A stretch of DNA of 34,275 bases from Flavobacterium psychrophilum (GTDB lineage: Bacteria > Bacteroidota > Bacteroidia > Flavobacteriales > Flavobacteriaceae): the NCBI GenBank assembly GCA_945866505.1, contig CAMBHH010000009.1, forward strand, positions 1 through 34,275. Reading direction: 5' to 3'. The notes under the pieces are model-generated. The model saw nothing but the letters and a program-made list of their open reading frames with translations. It did not search any database and was not told the origin of the DNA. The translations under genes and the position numbers were made by a program. Below, piece by piece: positions 6,758 to 14,800 of this stretch; positions within the stretch are counted from its first letter, which is position 1, and each line of letters starts with the position of its first letter.

Positions 6758-9430
6758 ATGTCAGAAAGAGACTTGGAAATAAATGCAGAAAAAGCAAGAT
6801 TAAAGTTAAGAACAGACAATAAAGGTTGGAAAAAATGGGGTCCTTATTTAACAGATCGTCAATGGGGAACAGTTAGAGAGGATTATTCACAAAGTGGTTA
6901 TGCATGGGGAAGCACGACTCACGATATGGCGCGTTCTAAAGCTTACAGATGGGGAGAAGAAGGCATTGGCGGGATTTCGGATAATAAGCAACATATTTGT
7001 TTCGCTTTTTCGTTTTGGAATCATAAAGATCGAATTCTAAAAGAACGTTATTTTGGTTTAACTCCAGCCGAATCCAATCACGGTGAGGATGTTAAAGAAA
7101 TTTACTACTATCAAGATTCAACGCCTACGCATTCTTATCAGAAGATGCTTTATAAGTATCCACAAAAGGCATTTCCTTATCAAAAATTAATTGAGGAAAG
7201 CAAAAAACGATCGCGACTTGAACCTGAATATGAATTAATTGACACAGGAGTTTTTGATAATGACGAGTATTTTGATATTACAATTGAATATGCCAAAGCC
7301 GATGAGCAAGATATCCTAATCAAAGTTACTGTAGAAAATCGTTCTAAGATGGAAGCGCCAATTACCGTTTTACCTACCATTTGGTTTAGGAATACTTGGA
7401 GTTGGGGATACGAGAATTACAAGGAGAAACCCACTTTGAAAGGTGTCGGCACTTCACATATTGAAGTTGATCACAAATTAGTAGGACATTTTAATTTATA
7501 TGCAGAAAAAGCAAAAAATATTTTGTTTTGCGACAACAAGACCAATTACGAAAAATTATATGGAGCACCTGCACAATCGTCCTATTCAAAAGACGGTATA
7601 AATGATTATATAATTAATAAAAAAAGACGTAGCATCAATCCTGAATCCTTTGGTACAAAGGCTTCAGTACATTATGACGATCGAATTCCAGGACTAGGTA
7701 AAAAAGAATATCGCCTTCGATTTACAAATACTAATCCCATTGATGCTTTTGCAGATTTTGATGCTTTATTTCAAAAAAGAATTGAAGAAGCCGATGAATT
7801 TTATGCTCCAATTCAAAAAGGGGTAACGGACGAAAAATTGAAATCCATCCAGAGACAAGCTTATGCAGGGATGCTTTGGACCAAACAATGGTATTATTAC
7901 AATGTTTATGAATGGCTAAAAGGAGACCCAGCTAAACCAAAACCAGAAAGAGGAAGAAACGAAGGAAGAAACAGTACTTGGAAGCACTTGTATACCTCTA
8001 ACATTCTCTCAATGCCTGATAAATGGGAATATCCTTGGTTTGCTGCTTGGGATTTAGCCTTTCATACTTTGCCTCTGGCCAGACTGGATCCCGATTTTGC
8101 AAAAAGACAATTGTTAGTCATTCTTAGGGAATATTATATGCATCCCAATGGGCAAATTCCAGCCTATGAATGGTCATTTTCGGATGTAAATCCACCTGTT
8201 CATGCTTGGGCTACTTGGAAAGTCTATGAAATTGATAAAGAAGCTAATGGAGGAGTCGGGGATACTATCTTCTTAGAACGAATTTTTCATAAATTACTGC
8301 TCAACTTTACTTGGTGGGTGAATTTGAAAGATGAAAATGGCAATAATATCTTTGGTGGAGGATTCCTTGGAATGGATAATATCGGAGTTTTTGATCGTTC
8401 GTGTGATTTACCAACAGGAGGTCACTTAGAACAAGCTGATGGTACAGGTTGGATGGCGATGTATTGCTTAAATATGTTGAGAATTGCTTGTGAAATATCA
8501 CTAAAAAATCCAGTGTATCAAGACATGGCTTCCAAATTTTTTGAGCATTTTCTGCATATTTCAGGAGCGATGCAATCTTTGGGAGAAAATCATATCAGTC
8601 TTTGGGACGAAAACGACGAGTTTTACTATGATATGCTACATAAACCAAATGGTGATGCCGAATTATTAAAAATTCGTTCGATGGTAGGTTTGATTCCACT
8701 ATTTGCTGTTGAAGTATTGACACCTGACTTACTGGAAAAACTACCTTTATTCAAGCGTCGTGTAGAGTGGATTTTGAAAAATCGTCCTGACTTAGCAAAT
8801 TTAGTATCTAGTTGGTTTGTTCACGGTGAGGGAGAAACTCGGTTACTCTCTACTTTGAGAGGACATAGGATGAAAATGATTCTCAAGCGGATGTTTGATG
8901 AAGAGGAATTTTTATCTGATTTTGGGGTACGCTCCTTGTCAAAATACCATAAAGAAAACCCTTATAAATTTAAACATGATGGGGGAATTATACAAGTAGA
9001 TTATACGCCAGCCGAAGCTACAGGTGATATGTTTGGCGGCAATTCCAATTGGAGAGGTCCAATCTGGTTTCCAATGAATTATTTGATTTTAGACTCATTA
9101 GAAAAATTTCACCACTACTATGGCAAAGAATTTAAAGTTGAATTCCCAACTAATTCTGGAAATAAAATGACACTTATAGAAGCATCAAAAGGCGTTGCAA
9201 GGCGATTATTAGATTTATTTATTCCAGATGCCAAGAAAAAAATCCCAATGTATGGCGAATATGAAAAATTCCAAAAGGATGAACTTTTCAATAAAAATAA
9301 TTTGTTTTTTGAGTATTTCGATGGTGATACTGGCAAAGGTTTAGGCGCCAATCATCAAACTGGATGGACAGGGCTTATCGCTGAAATCATTTGGCATTTG
9401 AACAAAGAAGAAGTAGAGGAAAAAGAATAG
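6758..9430 (+). CDS. GH63/MGH1-type glucosidase, cytoplasmic
   Basis: This encodes 890 residues with no signal peptide or membrane segment. The opening KKWGPYLTDRQWGTVREDYS and the later YAWGSTTHDMARSKAYRWGEEG are hallmarks of the long bacterial GH63 'glucosidase' proteins related to eukaryotic processing alpha-glucosidase I (MGH1-like (alpha/alpha)6 barrel). The N-terminal ~300 residues look like a beta-sandwich. The barrel begins near residue 360 and includes PWFAAWDLAFHTLPLARLDP (D432, candidate general acid) and GPIWFPMNYLI. Members hydrolyse alpha-glucosidic or related bonds by inversion. The natural substrate here is unknown (trehalose, glucosylglycerate or oligosaccharides are possible). 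It stands alone, ends at a strong terminator, and is separated from the beta-glucan locus by the ars operon. Confidence 0.8.
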   Translation: MSERDLEINAEKARLKLRTDNKGWKKWGPYLTDRQWGTVREDYSQSGYAWGSTTHDMARSKAYRWGEEGIGGISDNKQHICFAFSFWNHKDRILKERYFGLTPAESNHGEDVKEIYYYQDSTPTHSYQKMLYKYPQKAFPYQKLIEESKKRSRLEPEYELIDTGVFDNDEYFDITIEYAKADEQDILIKVTVENRSKMEAPITVLPTIWFRNTWSWGYENYKEKPTLKGVGTSHIEVDHKLVGHFNLYAEKAKNILFCDNKTNYEKLYGAPAQSSYSKDGINDYIINKKRRSINPESFGTKASVHYDDRIPGLGKKEYRLRFTNTNPIDAFADFDALFQKRIEEADEFYAPIQKGVTDEKLKSIQRQAYAGMLWTKQWYYYNVYEWLKGDPAKPKPERGRNEGRNSTWKHLYTSNILSMPDKWEYPWFAAWDLAFHTLPLARLDPDFAKRQLLVILREYYMHPNGQIPAYEWSFSDVNPPVHAWATWKVYEIDKEANGGVGDTIFLERIFHKLLLNFTWWVNLKDENGNNIFGGGFLGMDNIGVFDRSCDLPTGGHLEQADGTGWMAMYCLNMLRIACEISLKNPVYQDMASKFFEHFLHISGAMQSLGENHISLWDENDEFYYDMLHKPNGDAELLKIRSMVGLIPLFAVEVLTPDLLEKLPLFKRRVEWILKNRPDLANLVSSWFVHGEGETRLLSTLRGHRMKMILKRMFDEEEFLSDFGVRSLSKYHKENPYKFKHDGGIIQVDYTPAEATGDMFGGNSNWRGPIWFPMNYLILDSLEKFHHYYGKEFKVEFPTNSGNKMTLIEASKGVARRLLDLFIPDAKKKIPMYGEYEKFQKDELFNKNNLFFEYFDGDTGKGLGANHQTGWTGLIAEIIWHLNKEEVEEKE

Positions 9431-9452
9431 TTCTTGTTTTTTTGTTAAATAG

Positions 9453-9496
9453 AAAAGGCTCTTTTGAAATCTAATATTTTAAAATAGCCTTTTTTT
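9453..9496. terminator. Bidirectional intrinsic terminator between GH63 and acr3 genes
   Basis: AAAAGGCT (9453-9460) pairs with AGCCTTTT (9486-9493), and an inner stem TTTTGAAAT/ATTTTAAAA extends it. The outer A-run and the T-run after 9489 suit termination from both sides, as expected between convergent genes. Confidence 0.8.
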
Positions 9497-9516
9497 GTAT
9501 TGTCTTTTTGTTGATT

Positions 9517-10587
9517 TTATGCTGTTTTAGAATAGTATTTTTTTCTAAACCAAAAAGCAATGTTGACCAATGCAATTAAAGCTGGAACTTCAACCAATGG
9601 GCCAATAACGCCTGCAAAAGCTTGTCCACTATTAATCCCAAAAACACCAATGGCAACGGCAATTGCCAATTCGAAATTATTTCCTGTTGCTGTAAAAGCT
9701 ATGGCCGTACTTTTTGAATAATCAACACCAAAATACTTTCCAATGAAGAAACTGATGAAGAACATTATCACAAAATAGATTACCAAAGGAAGTGCAATTC
9801 GCAAAACATCAAACGGAATTTGGACGATTAATTCCCCTTTCAAACTGAACATCAAAACAATGGTGAACAGTAATGAAATTAGTGTTATTGGAGAAATAAA
9901 AGGTACATATTTAGTTTCAAACCATTCCGAGCCTTTGAGCGCAATTAAGGCATAACGACTGATGATTCCGAGTGCGAAAGGAATTCCCAAGTAAATCCCC
10001 ACGCTTTCGGCAATTTGTCCAATACTGATGTTTACTTCAAATCCGGTGTAGCCAAAATAGGGCGGAAGTATAGTGATGAAAAGGTAAGCATAAACGCTGT
10101 AAAGTAAGACTTGAAAAATACTGTTTAAGGCAATTAATCCAGCTGCATATTCGCGGTTTCCATCGGCTAAATCATTCCAAACTACTACCATTGCAATGCA
10201 ACGTGCCAAGCCAATTAGGATTACTCCAATCATATATTCAGGATAGCCATTTAATAATAGCAATGCTAAGAAAAACATCAGAATTGGGCCAACAATCCAG
10301 TTCAAAAATAAAGAAGCTCCAAGAACTTTAGTGTTTTTGAAAACCTCTCCCATTTTTTCGTATTTTACTTTTGCCAAGGGAGGATACATCATCAAGATTA
10401 ATCCAATTGCCAACGGAATATTGGTTGTTCCACTCGAAAAAGAATTGATAAAATTGCCACTCGAAGGAATGAAAAATCCGATCGAAACTCCTATTAACAT
10501 TGCCAAAAAAATCCAAAGTGTAAGGTAACTATCAAGAAAGCTTAATTTCTTTCTTACTATAGCTGGTGCACAATTATTTGCTGACAT
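9517..10587 (-). CDS. acr3: Acr3-family arsenite efflux permease
   Basis: This encodes 356 residues with about ten membrane helices, the usual length for ACR3. [18 protein letters not shown] contains the conserved membrane cysteine (C130) needed for As(III) transport. [19 protein letters not shown] and [13 protein letters not shown] (with the conserved Glu) are signature segments of the BART-superfamily Acr3 group. It exports arsenite, driven by the proton gradient, at the cytoplasmic membrane. It is the last gene of the ars operon, 2 bases after the exported ArsC, and ends at the shared terminator. It is sometimes named arsB in genome annotations. Confidence 0.92.
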   Translation of the reverse strand: MSANNCAPAIVRKKLSFLDSYLTLWIFLAMLIGVSIGFFIPSSGNFINSFSSGTTNIPLAIGLILMMYPPLAKVKYEKMGEVFKNTKVLGASLFLNWIVGPILMFFLALLLLNGYPEYMIGVILIGLARCIAMVVVWNDLADGNREYAAGLIALNSIFQVLLYSVYAYLFITILPPYFGYTGFEVNISIGQIAESVGIYLGIPFALGIISRYALIALKGSEWFETKYVPFISPITLISLLFTIVLMFSLKGELIVQIPFDVLRIALPLVIYFVIMFFISFFIGKYFGVDYSKSTAIAFTATGNNFELAIAVAIGVFGINSGQAFAGVIGPLVEVPALIALVNIAFWFRKKYYSKTA

Positions 10588-10589
10588 AA

Positions 10590-11297
10590 CTATTGTTTGA
10601 TTTGTGAGAATACATAAAACATGTCACGAGCTATTTGTCGGCATCTTTCATCATATTTTTCATTTTGTTGTGGTGTATTATCAAATGCTTTTGGGTCTTG
10701 GTATGGCAAACCTAATCGGAAATCGGCTCCATTAACATTCGGGCAAGATTTGTCAGCTTCCGAGCAAACCATAATTGCCCCAAAATTTTGAGCTGGATTT
10801 GTTGAATCGGTATATTTTTTTGAAAACAATACCATTGGATTTATTTCATCACCGATTATAGCTGTCCAGATTGGGTTTTCGCTCTGTTGACTGGATTGAA
10901 GTTTTATTCCTGTTTTTTCAAGAGCCAGTATTGCATTTTTATTGACTTTTGTTTGTTCTGTTCCTCCAGAGAATGTGCTTACCATTTTAACATCATAATA
11001 TAACGAAGCAATTTGTGACCAGACTTGCGCCAAATGACTTCTTCTAGAATTACTCGTGCATACAAAAAGTAAATTGATAGCTTTCTTTTCTCTTTGTTGT
11101 TCTGAAATGTAATTGGCTAATTCAATTAAATTGGCTTTTGTTTCTTCATCTATCTGATTAAATTCCGATGGAAGTGATTTACAATATGTTAAAAGTTTTG
11201 GATTCAAATCTGGTTTTGGTGCATTTACAAATGATAAACCGATAATACAACTTAAAACTAAGATTGAACTTAAAAATATTTTTTTATAGTTTTTCAT
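10590..11297 (-). CDS. Exported ArsC-like arsenate reductase/LMW phosphatase paralogue
   Basis: This encodes 235 residues. The start [20 protein letters not shown] followed by LSFVNA is a clear signal peptide, so the catalytic domain should be periplasmic or, less likely, lipid-anchored. The domain has the low-molecular-weight phosphatase loop CTSNSRRS (C80, R86 as Cx5R), and CSEADKSC supplies the second and third redox cysteines (C178, C185) of thioredoxin-coupled ArsC. It is clearly a paralogue of the neighbouring cytoplasmic ArsC, sharing the end [17 protein letters not shown]. Arsenate reduction is normally cytoplasmic, so the export is odd. It might reduce arsenate in the periplasm with a different electron source or bind arsenicals. 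It lies 11 bases after arsC and 2 bases before acr3. Confidence 0.8.
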   Translation of the reverse strand: MKNYKKIFLSSILVLSCIIGLSFVNAPKPDLNPKLLTYCKSLPSEFNQIDEETKANLIELANYISEQQREKKAINLLFVCTSNSRRSHLAQVWSQIASLYYDVKMVSTFSGGTEQTKVNKNAILALEKTGIKLQSSQQSENPIWTAIIGDEINPMVLFSKKYTDSTNPAQNFGAIMVCSEADKSCPNVNGADFRLGLPYQDPKAFDNTPQQNEKYDERCRQIARDMFYVFSQIKQ

Positions 11298-11308
11298 TTT
11301 TATGATTT

Positions 11309-11938
11309 TTAAATTCGGGAGAAAACATAAAACATTTCAGTAGCAATTTGCACGCTTCTTTCCTCATATTTTTCGGCTTGTTGTGGAGTATTGTCAAAGG
11401 CTTTTGGGTCTTCGAAAGTGATTGGAATTCGTTTTTCGGCACCAGCAATAAAGGGACAACCTTGATCGGCAGACGAACATGTCATAATAGCAGCAAATTC
11501 ACTTTGTGGATTGAAATCGTCGTGAAAAGTTTTGGAGAAACCAATAATTGGATGTTCGTTTTTGGCATATTTTATGGCATAAACAGGATTAATCCCTTCG
11601 GCAATGGTCTTGATTTGAAAGCCTTGTTTAGACAATGTTTCAGTCGCCATAGGAAACATTGCTGTTGCCTCTGTTCCACCCGAATAACAAAAAACGTTTT
11701 TAATATTGTAATGAGCTGCCGCAGTTTGTGCCCAAACTTGCGATAAATGACTTCTTCTGGAATTGTGCGTACAAATCAAGTTTAGTCTTATTTCTTGACC
11801 GTTATTGGCCTTTACTTGAATAAAATCGACGAGAGGTTGTAAAACGATTTTTCTTTCTTCTGAAATACTTTCGAAGTCGAGAGTATTAATTACATTTTCA
11901 ATCTCTGGAAACAGGATGGTTTTGGTTGATGATATCAT
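11309..11938 (-). CDS. arsC: Thioredoxin-coupled-type arsenate reductase (ArsC, LMW-PTP fold)
   Basis: This encodes 209 residues and is cytoplasmic. LNLICTHNSRRSHLSQ holds the phosphatase-type loop (C56, R62, Cx5R), and MTCSSADQGCPF gives the C154-x6-C161 pair that relays the disulfide in Staphylococcus-type ArsC. It is longer than the 131-residue S. aureus enzyme, with an N-terminal helical extension of ~50 residues typical of Bacteroidota homologues. It reduces arsenate to arsenite for export by Acr3. It sits between DUF6428 and the exported paralogue. Confidence 0.85.
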   Translation of the reverse strand: MISSTKTILFPEIENVINTLDFESISEERKIVLQPLVDFIQVKANNGQEIRLNLICTHNSRRSHLSQVWAQTAAAHYNIKNVFCYSGGTEATAMFPMATETLSKQGFQIKTIAEGINPVYAIKYAKNEHPIIGFSKTFHDDFNPQSEFAAIMTCSSADQGCPFIAGAEKRIPITFEDPKAFDNTPQQAEKYEERSVQIATEMFYVFSRI

Positions 11939-11964
11939 TTAATATTGGTTTTAGTATTTAAAAA

Positions 11965-12435
11965 TTAGCAACAGCTTCCGCCTGGCGCGCAACAGCTTTG
12001 TTCTATTTTAATATCAGATAATTTTACTTTTTGTTTTTCGGATGGAATGCCACATTGGTCTAGCGCTAAACAGGCTGTTTGTTTGTTCAGTAAAACAAAA
12101 TCATTTCCGTTGAAATCCAAATCGTATTTACCGATGGTTTGTGCCTGGTATTCCACTTCAATTTCGAAATCTTCGATACCCAAAACTTTTTCAGACAATT
12201 CGATGATGTTCAATAATTTTTGGGGTTTCAAACGGTGTTCAAAATCGTTGGCGTCCCACAATTGGAAGTTAACCACAGTTTCATTGCGAACGATTCCACC
12301 GCAATCGATGAATTTTTTGGTGATTATTCCGACTTCGGTTACGTGAAAATGTTCTGGCACGGAAGCTCCGTTAGCTAAAACGAAGTTTACTGCTTCTACC
12401 GACTTCAAGATGTTTTTTGCTTGTGATAGTTTCAT
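11965..12435 (-). CDS. DUF6428 family protein of ars operons
   Basis: This encodes 156 residues and is soluble. It begins MKLSQAKNILKSVEAVNFVL, has a cupin-like stretch VPEHFHVTEVGIITKKFIDC, and ends in a cysteine tail SCCAPGGSCC that can bind soft metals or metalloids. The same protein recurs next to arsR, arsC and acr3 in Bacteroidota and is catalogued as DUF6428. Its biochemical role is not established. An arsenic chaperone or sensor role is only an inference from the HFH segment and the Cys tail. It lies 26 bases upstream of arsC and 131 bases after arsR. Confidence 0.8.
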   Translation of the reverse strand: MKLSQAKNILKSVEAVNFVLANGASVPEHFHVTEVGIITKKFIDCGGIVRNETVVNFQLWDANDFEHRLKPQKLLNIIELSEKVLGIEDFEIEVEYQAQTIGKYDLDFNGNDFVLLNKQTACLALDQCGIPSEKQKVKLSDIKIEQSCCAPGGSCC

Positions 12436-12463
12436 TTGTATCTATTTATTGTTTTTTATTGGT

Positions 12464-12491
12464 CAAGTATAATTGTTTCGCCAGTTCGCAA
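12464..12491 (-). promoter_or_regulatory. Possible internal promoter for DUF6428-arsC-acr3
   Basis: Within the 131-base gap after arsR, the minus strand shows TTG (12489-12491), a 17-base spacer and TATACTTG (12464-12471), one mismatch from TAnnTTTG. A leader of about 20-25 bases would precede the ATG at 12435. It would let the resistance genes be transcribed apart from arsR. Confidence 0.35.
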
Positions 12492-12566
12492 GCTTAGGTC
12501 GCCTATTTCGTCATTTGAGTTTAGACAATATTTTTGATTGGCTCATTTCATTTTTTTGAATTTAAA

Positions 12567-12899
12567 TTAACAACATTGATTTTTGTTTTTATTCAAATGC
12601 TTTTCAACATCTTGGAAAAAACCTTTTATTTTTTCGAATCCAACTTCGTCGATGCAGTAACAAATAGAAGCACCTTCAAAGTTTCCTTTGATTAAACCTG
12701 CATTTTTAAGTTCCTTCAGATGCTGAGAAATTGTTGGCTGTGCCAAAGGCAGTTCATTAACAATTTCACCGCAAATGCAGCTATCTACTTTTAGTAAATA
12801 TTCAATTATTGCGATTCGTGCTGGATGTCCCAATGCTTTGGCTAAAACTGCCAATTCATTCTGCTGGTCCGTAAACTGCTCTTTTTTAGATGCTCCCAT
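12567..12899 (-). CDS. arsR: ArsR/SmtB-family arsenic-responsive repressor
   Basis: This encodes 110 residues from the ATG at 12899 (MGASKKEQFTDQQNELAVLA). A TTG seven codons earlier lies inside the operator palindrome and is rejected. The winged helix-turn-helix shows AKALGHPARIAIIEYL and the recognition region PLAQPTISQHLKELKNAGLI. Metalloid-binding cysteines are likely C41/C43 in SCICGE, with C80/C82 in ICYC and a terminal CC as further candidates. It should repress its own operon until As(III) or Sb(III) binds. As first gene of the minus-strand ars operon it autoregulates. Confidence 0.9.
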   Translation of the reverse strand: MGASKKEQFTDQQNELAVLAKALGHPARIAIIEYLLKVDSCICGEIVNELPLAQPTISQHLKELKNAGLIKGNFEGASICYCIDEVGFEKIKGFFQDVEKHLNKNKNQCC

Positions 12900-12911
12900 G
12901 ATTGTATTTTT

Positions 12912-12931
12912 ATATTGCAATATTACGATAT
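12912..12931 (-). promoter_or_regulatory. ArsR operator
   Basis: ATATTGCAATAT (12912-12923) is a perfect 12-base palindrome, extended by TACGATAT so that ATAT blocks occur three times at 8-base steps. It lies 13 bases before the arsR ATG, overlapping the expected -7 region, which suits repression by the encoded ArsR. Confidence 0.6.
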
Positions 12932-13354
12932 ATTTTTCAATGAAATAGTAATTTTATGTTAAATTGTTCTCATAAAAACGTTAAGTTTGAAATGATATAG
13001 TAAACGAATATTTACCTATTGCCTAAATTAGAGGTTCTTATTTATGAATTCTAATTTGAAATCTGTCTACGTTTACTGTTGTATAGACATACCTTACGTC
13101 TATTCTACATCAAGATATAAAATAATCTCACTTTTATCTTAACAAAAGCTGAAATTTAACTTAACATTACTACATCAAATCATTTTTAGTAAGTAGTTAT
13201 AGAGACCAAATTTTGAAGCGTGAATCCTTATATAATCAATGATTTCAAACGATTTCGTTTACATTAGTTCTGTATAGTTTTTATATAAGTGTACAAAATG
13301 GAACCTGTTAAAATGTTTTATTATATTTACATTCTAATCTTAAATAAAAATATT
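12932..13354. other. Long divergent regulatory region between arsR and the glucan locus
   Basis: No gene is seen in this stretch of about 420 bases. It holds three copies of CGTTTAC on either strand (13000-13006, 13070-13076, 13256-13262) and two copies of CTACATCAA (13105-13113, 13170-13178). A GTG-initiated extension of the plus-strand gene from 13289 is possible on paper, but it would bury the signal peptide. Confidence 0.5.
13164..13177 (+). promoter_or_regulatory. Candidate regulator-binding motif, copy 1
   Basis: ACATTACTACATCA recurs as ACATTACTACAACA at 17650-17663 (one mismatch), and similarity continues for about a dozen further bases (xxxxAxCxTTTT). It lies about 190 bases upstream of the first secreted protein gene of the glucan locus, so it is a candidate site for the neighbouring LuxR-type regulator. 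Confidence 0.45.
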
Positions 13355-14680
13355 ATGAAAAAAATTACGATTTTAATTGCACTAATGATAACATCATTAG
13401 GTTTTTCTCAAAGTCTTGTATTAGGTTTTGAAACCGGAGAAAGTGGCGGTATACTAGGTGGTCCTTTTGGTAACATGCCTGCTCCAATGGTAGAAGCTGG
13501 AACAGGATCTAACACAAGTCAAGTTCTTAAGATAGTTGGAAGCGCTGGTCCAGAAGTATGGCAAGGTATCAATTTAACTTTAACATCTGCGGTGCAGTTG
13601 ACAACAACTAAATCAATGACCATAGATGTGCTTGCAAACTCACCTGTTACTTTTTTGGTGAAGGTTAATGGTGGAGCTTCAGGAGCCCCAGAAGCTGCAG
13701 CAGAAGTTACACATAATGGAAACGGTTTGTGGCAAACACTTTCTTTTACATTTAATACTGCATTAGACGGTAAAGCAGCGACGGCTAATGGTGTATATGC
13801 AAATTTTGTTATACACGCATACTGGAAAGCAGGAGAGACAGGATTTTTTCCAAATGTACCAACACCCGCGAGAACGTTTTATGTAGACAATCTTAAGGGA
13901 GTTCTTGGTACTCCGCCCGTAGATGCAGTTCCATCAGTTGCTGCGCAGACACCTCCAAACCGACCTGCTGCAGATGTTATCTCATTGTTTAGTGATGCTT
14001 ATACAAACGTTGCAGTGGCACAATGGTCAGCTGATTGGGATGATGCTAGTATTACTGATGTAATGGTGGCAGGCAATCCAACGAAAAAGATTAACTTTAC
14101 AAATTTCTTAGGTGTCGTTCTTGCTGATTACACAAATGCTACTGCTATGACTCATTTCCACATGGATTATTACATTAATGAGGGAGCTGATTTAGTTGGA
14201 AAAGTTTTAAACCCTAAATTGTCGAACCATGCAGCTAAAACTGGAGAAACAAATGCTCTTTTGTTGACTAATTTACCAACTGAGGCTGGTAAATGGGTAT
14301 CTCTTGATGTTCCGCTTTCAACTTTTACACCGCAAGGCACTTTTGATAGGGAGTCTATAAAGGAATTTCTTATCACATCTAATTTAGGAGTTGTATATGT
14401 TGATAATATTTATTTACATAAAAACACATTAGGAGCACAAAAATTTGAAACTTCAAGTGTAAAAATCTATCCAAATCCTGTAAAGAATTCTTTCACAATT
14501 TCTGCTAATAGTGAAATTCAGAGAGTTTCCGTTCGCAATATTTTAGGTCAAGAAGTTTTGAAATCTAGTCCTAGAAGTAACACTGCAACTTTGCAAACTA
14601 GTCAACTTCAAAAAGGAGTTTATCTAGTAACTACTGAAATCGATGGTAAATCGACTACTTCAAAAATAGTTAAAGAATAA
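13355..14680 (+). CDS. T9SS-secreted putative beta-glucan-binding protein
   Basis: This encodes 441 residues from the ATG at 13355, giving a clean signal peptide MKKITILIALMITSLGFSQ. Residues ~20-185 form a beta-sandwich-like module (LVLGFETGESGG through FYVDNLKGVLG), of the kind seen in carbohydrate-binding domains. Residues ~195-365 form a second module opening with PPNRPAADVISLFSDAYTNV, which also occurs at the end of the lipoprotein at 21064-22500. Residues ~368-441 are a type A T9SS sorting domain (KIYPNPVKN, then ISANSEIQRVSVRNILGQEV). There are no obvious catalytic residues. It should be secreted across the outer membrane by the Por system and attached to the surface, where it may bind laminarin-like glucan. 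A strong terminator follows. Confidence 0.75.
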   Translation: MKKITILIALMITSLGFSQSLVLGFETGESGGILGGPFGNMPAPMVEAGTGSNTSQVLKIVGSAGPEVWQGINLTLTSAVQLTTTKSMTIDVLANSPVTFLVKVNGGASGAPEAAAEVTHNGNGLWQTLSFTFNTALDGKAATANGVYANFVIHAYWKAGETGFFPNVPTPARTFYVDNLKGVLGTPPVDAVPSVAAQTPPNRPAADVISLFSDAYTNVAVAQWSADWDDASITDVMVAGNPTKKINFTNFLGVVLADYTNATAMTHFHMDYYINEGADLVGKVLNPKLSNHAAKTGETNALLLTNLPTEAGKWVSLDVPLSTFTPQGTFDRESIKEFLITSNLGVVYVDNIYLHKNTLGAQKFETSSVKIYPNPVKNSFTISANSEIQRVSVRNILGQEVLKSSPRSNTATLQTSQLQKGVYLVTTEIDGKSTTSKIVKE

Positions 14681-14706
14681 TTTCAGGTTTATTAGTTTTG
14701 TTTATT

Positions 14707-14736
14707 AAAGGCACGTTTTTATATATTCGTGCCTTT
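14707..14736 (+). terminator. Intrinsic terminator after the T9SS protein gene
   Basis: AAAGGCACG (14707-14715) and CGTGCCTTT (14728-14736) form a perfect 9-base stem with a 12-base AT loop, followed by a T-rich tail. Confidence 0.85.
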
Positions 14737-14743
14737 ATTATTT

Positions 14744-14751
14744 TATATTTG
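14744..14751 (+). promoter_or_regulatory. Possible -7 element for the sensor/regulator gene
   Basis: TATATTTG matches TAnnTTTG and lies 49 bases before the ATG at 14801. No TTG is found at the proper distance upstream, where the terminator hairpin lies, so the call is weak. Confidence 0.3.
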
Positions 14752-14800
14752 TTTTAATTATTTAATTTTATTTCCATTATTATTTTAAACTCAATTTAAA

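Noticed and set aside
12900..12920. TTG start for ArsR seven codons upstream
   Set aside because: It falls within the operator palindrome and lies where the promoter is expected.
13289..13354. GTG-started N-terminal extension of the T9SS protein
   Set aside because: It would place 22 residues before a perfect signal peptide; the ATG at 13355 fits much better.
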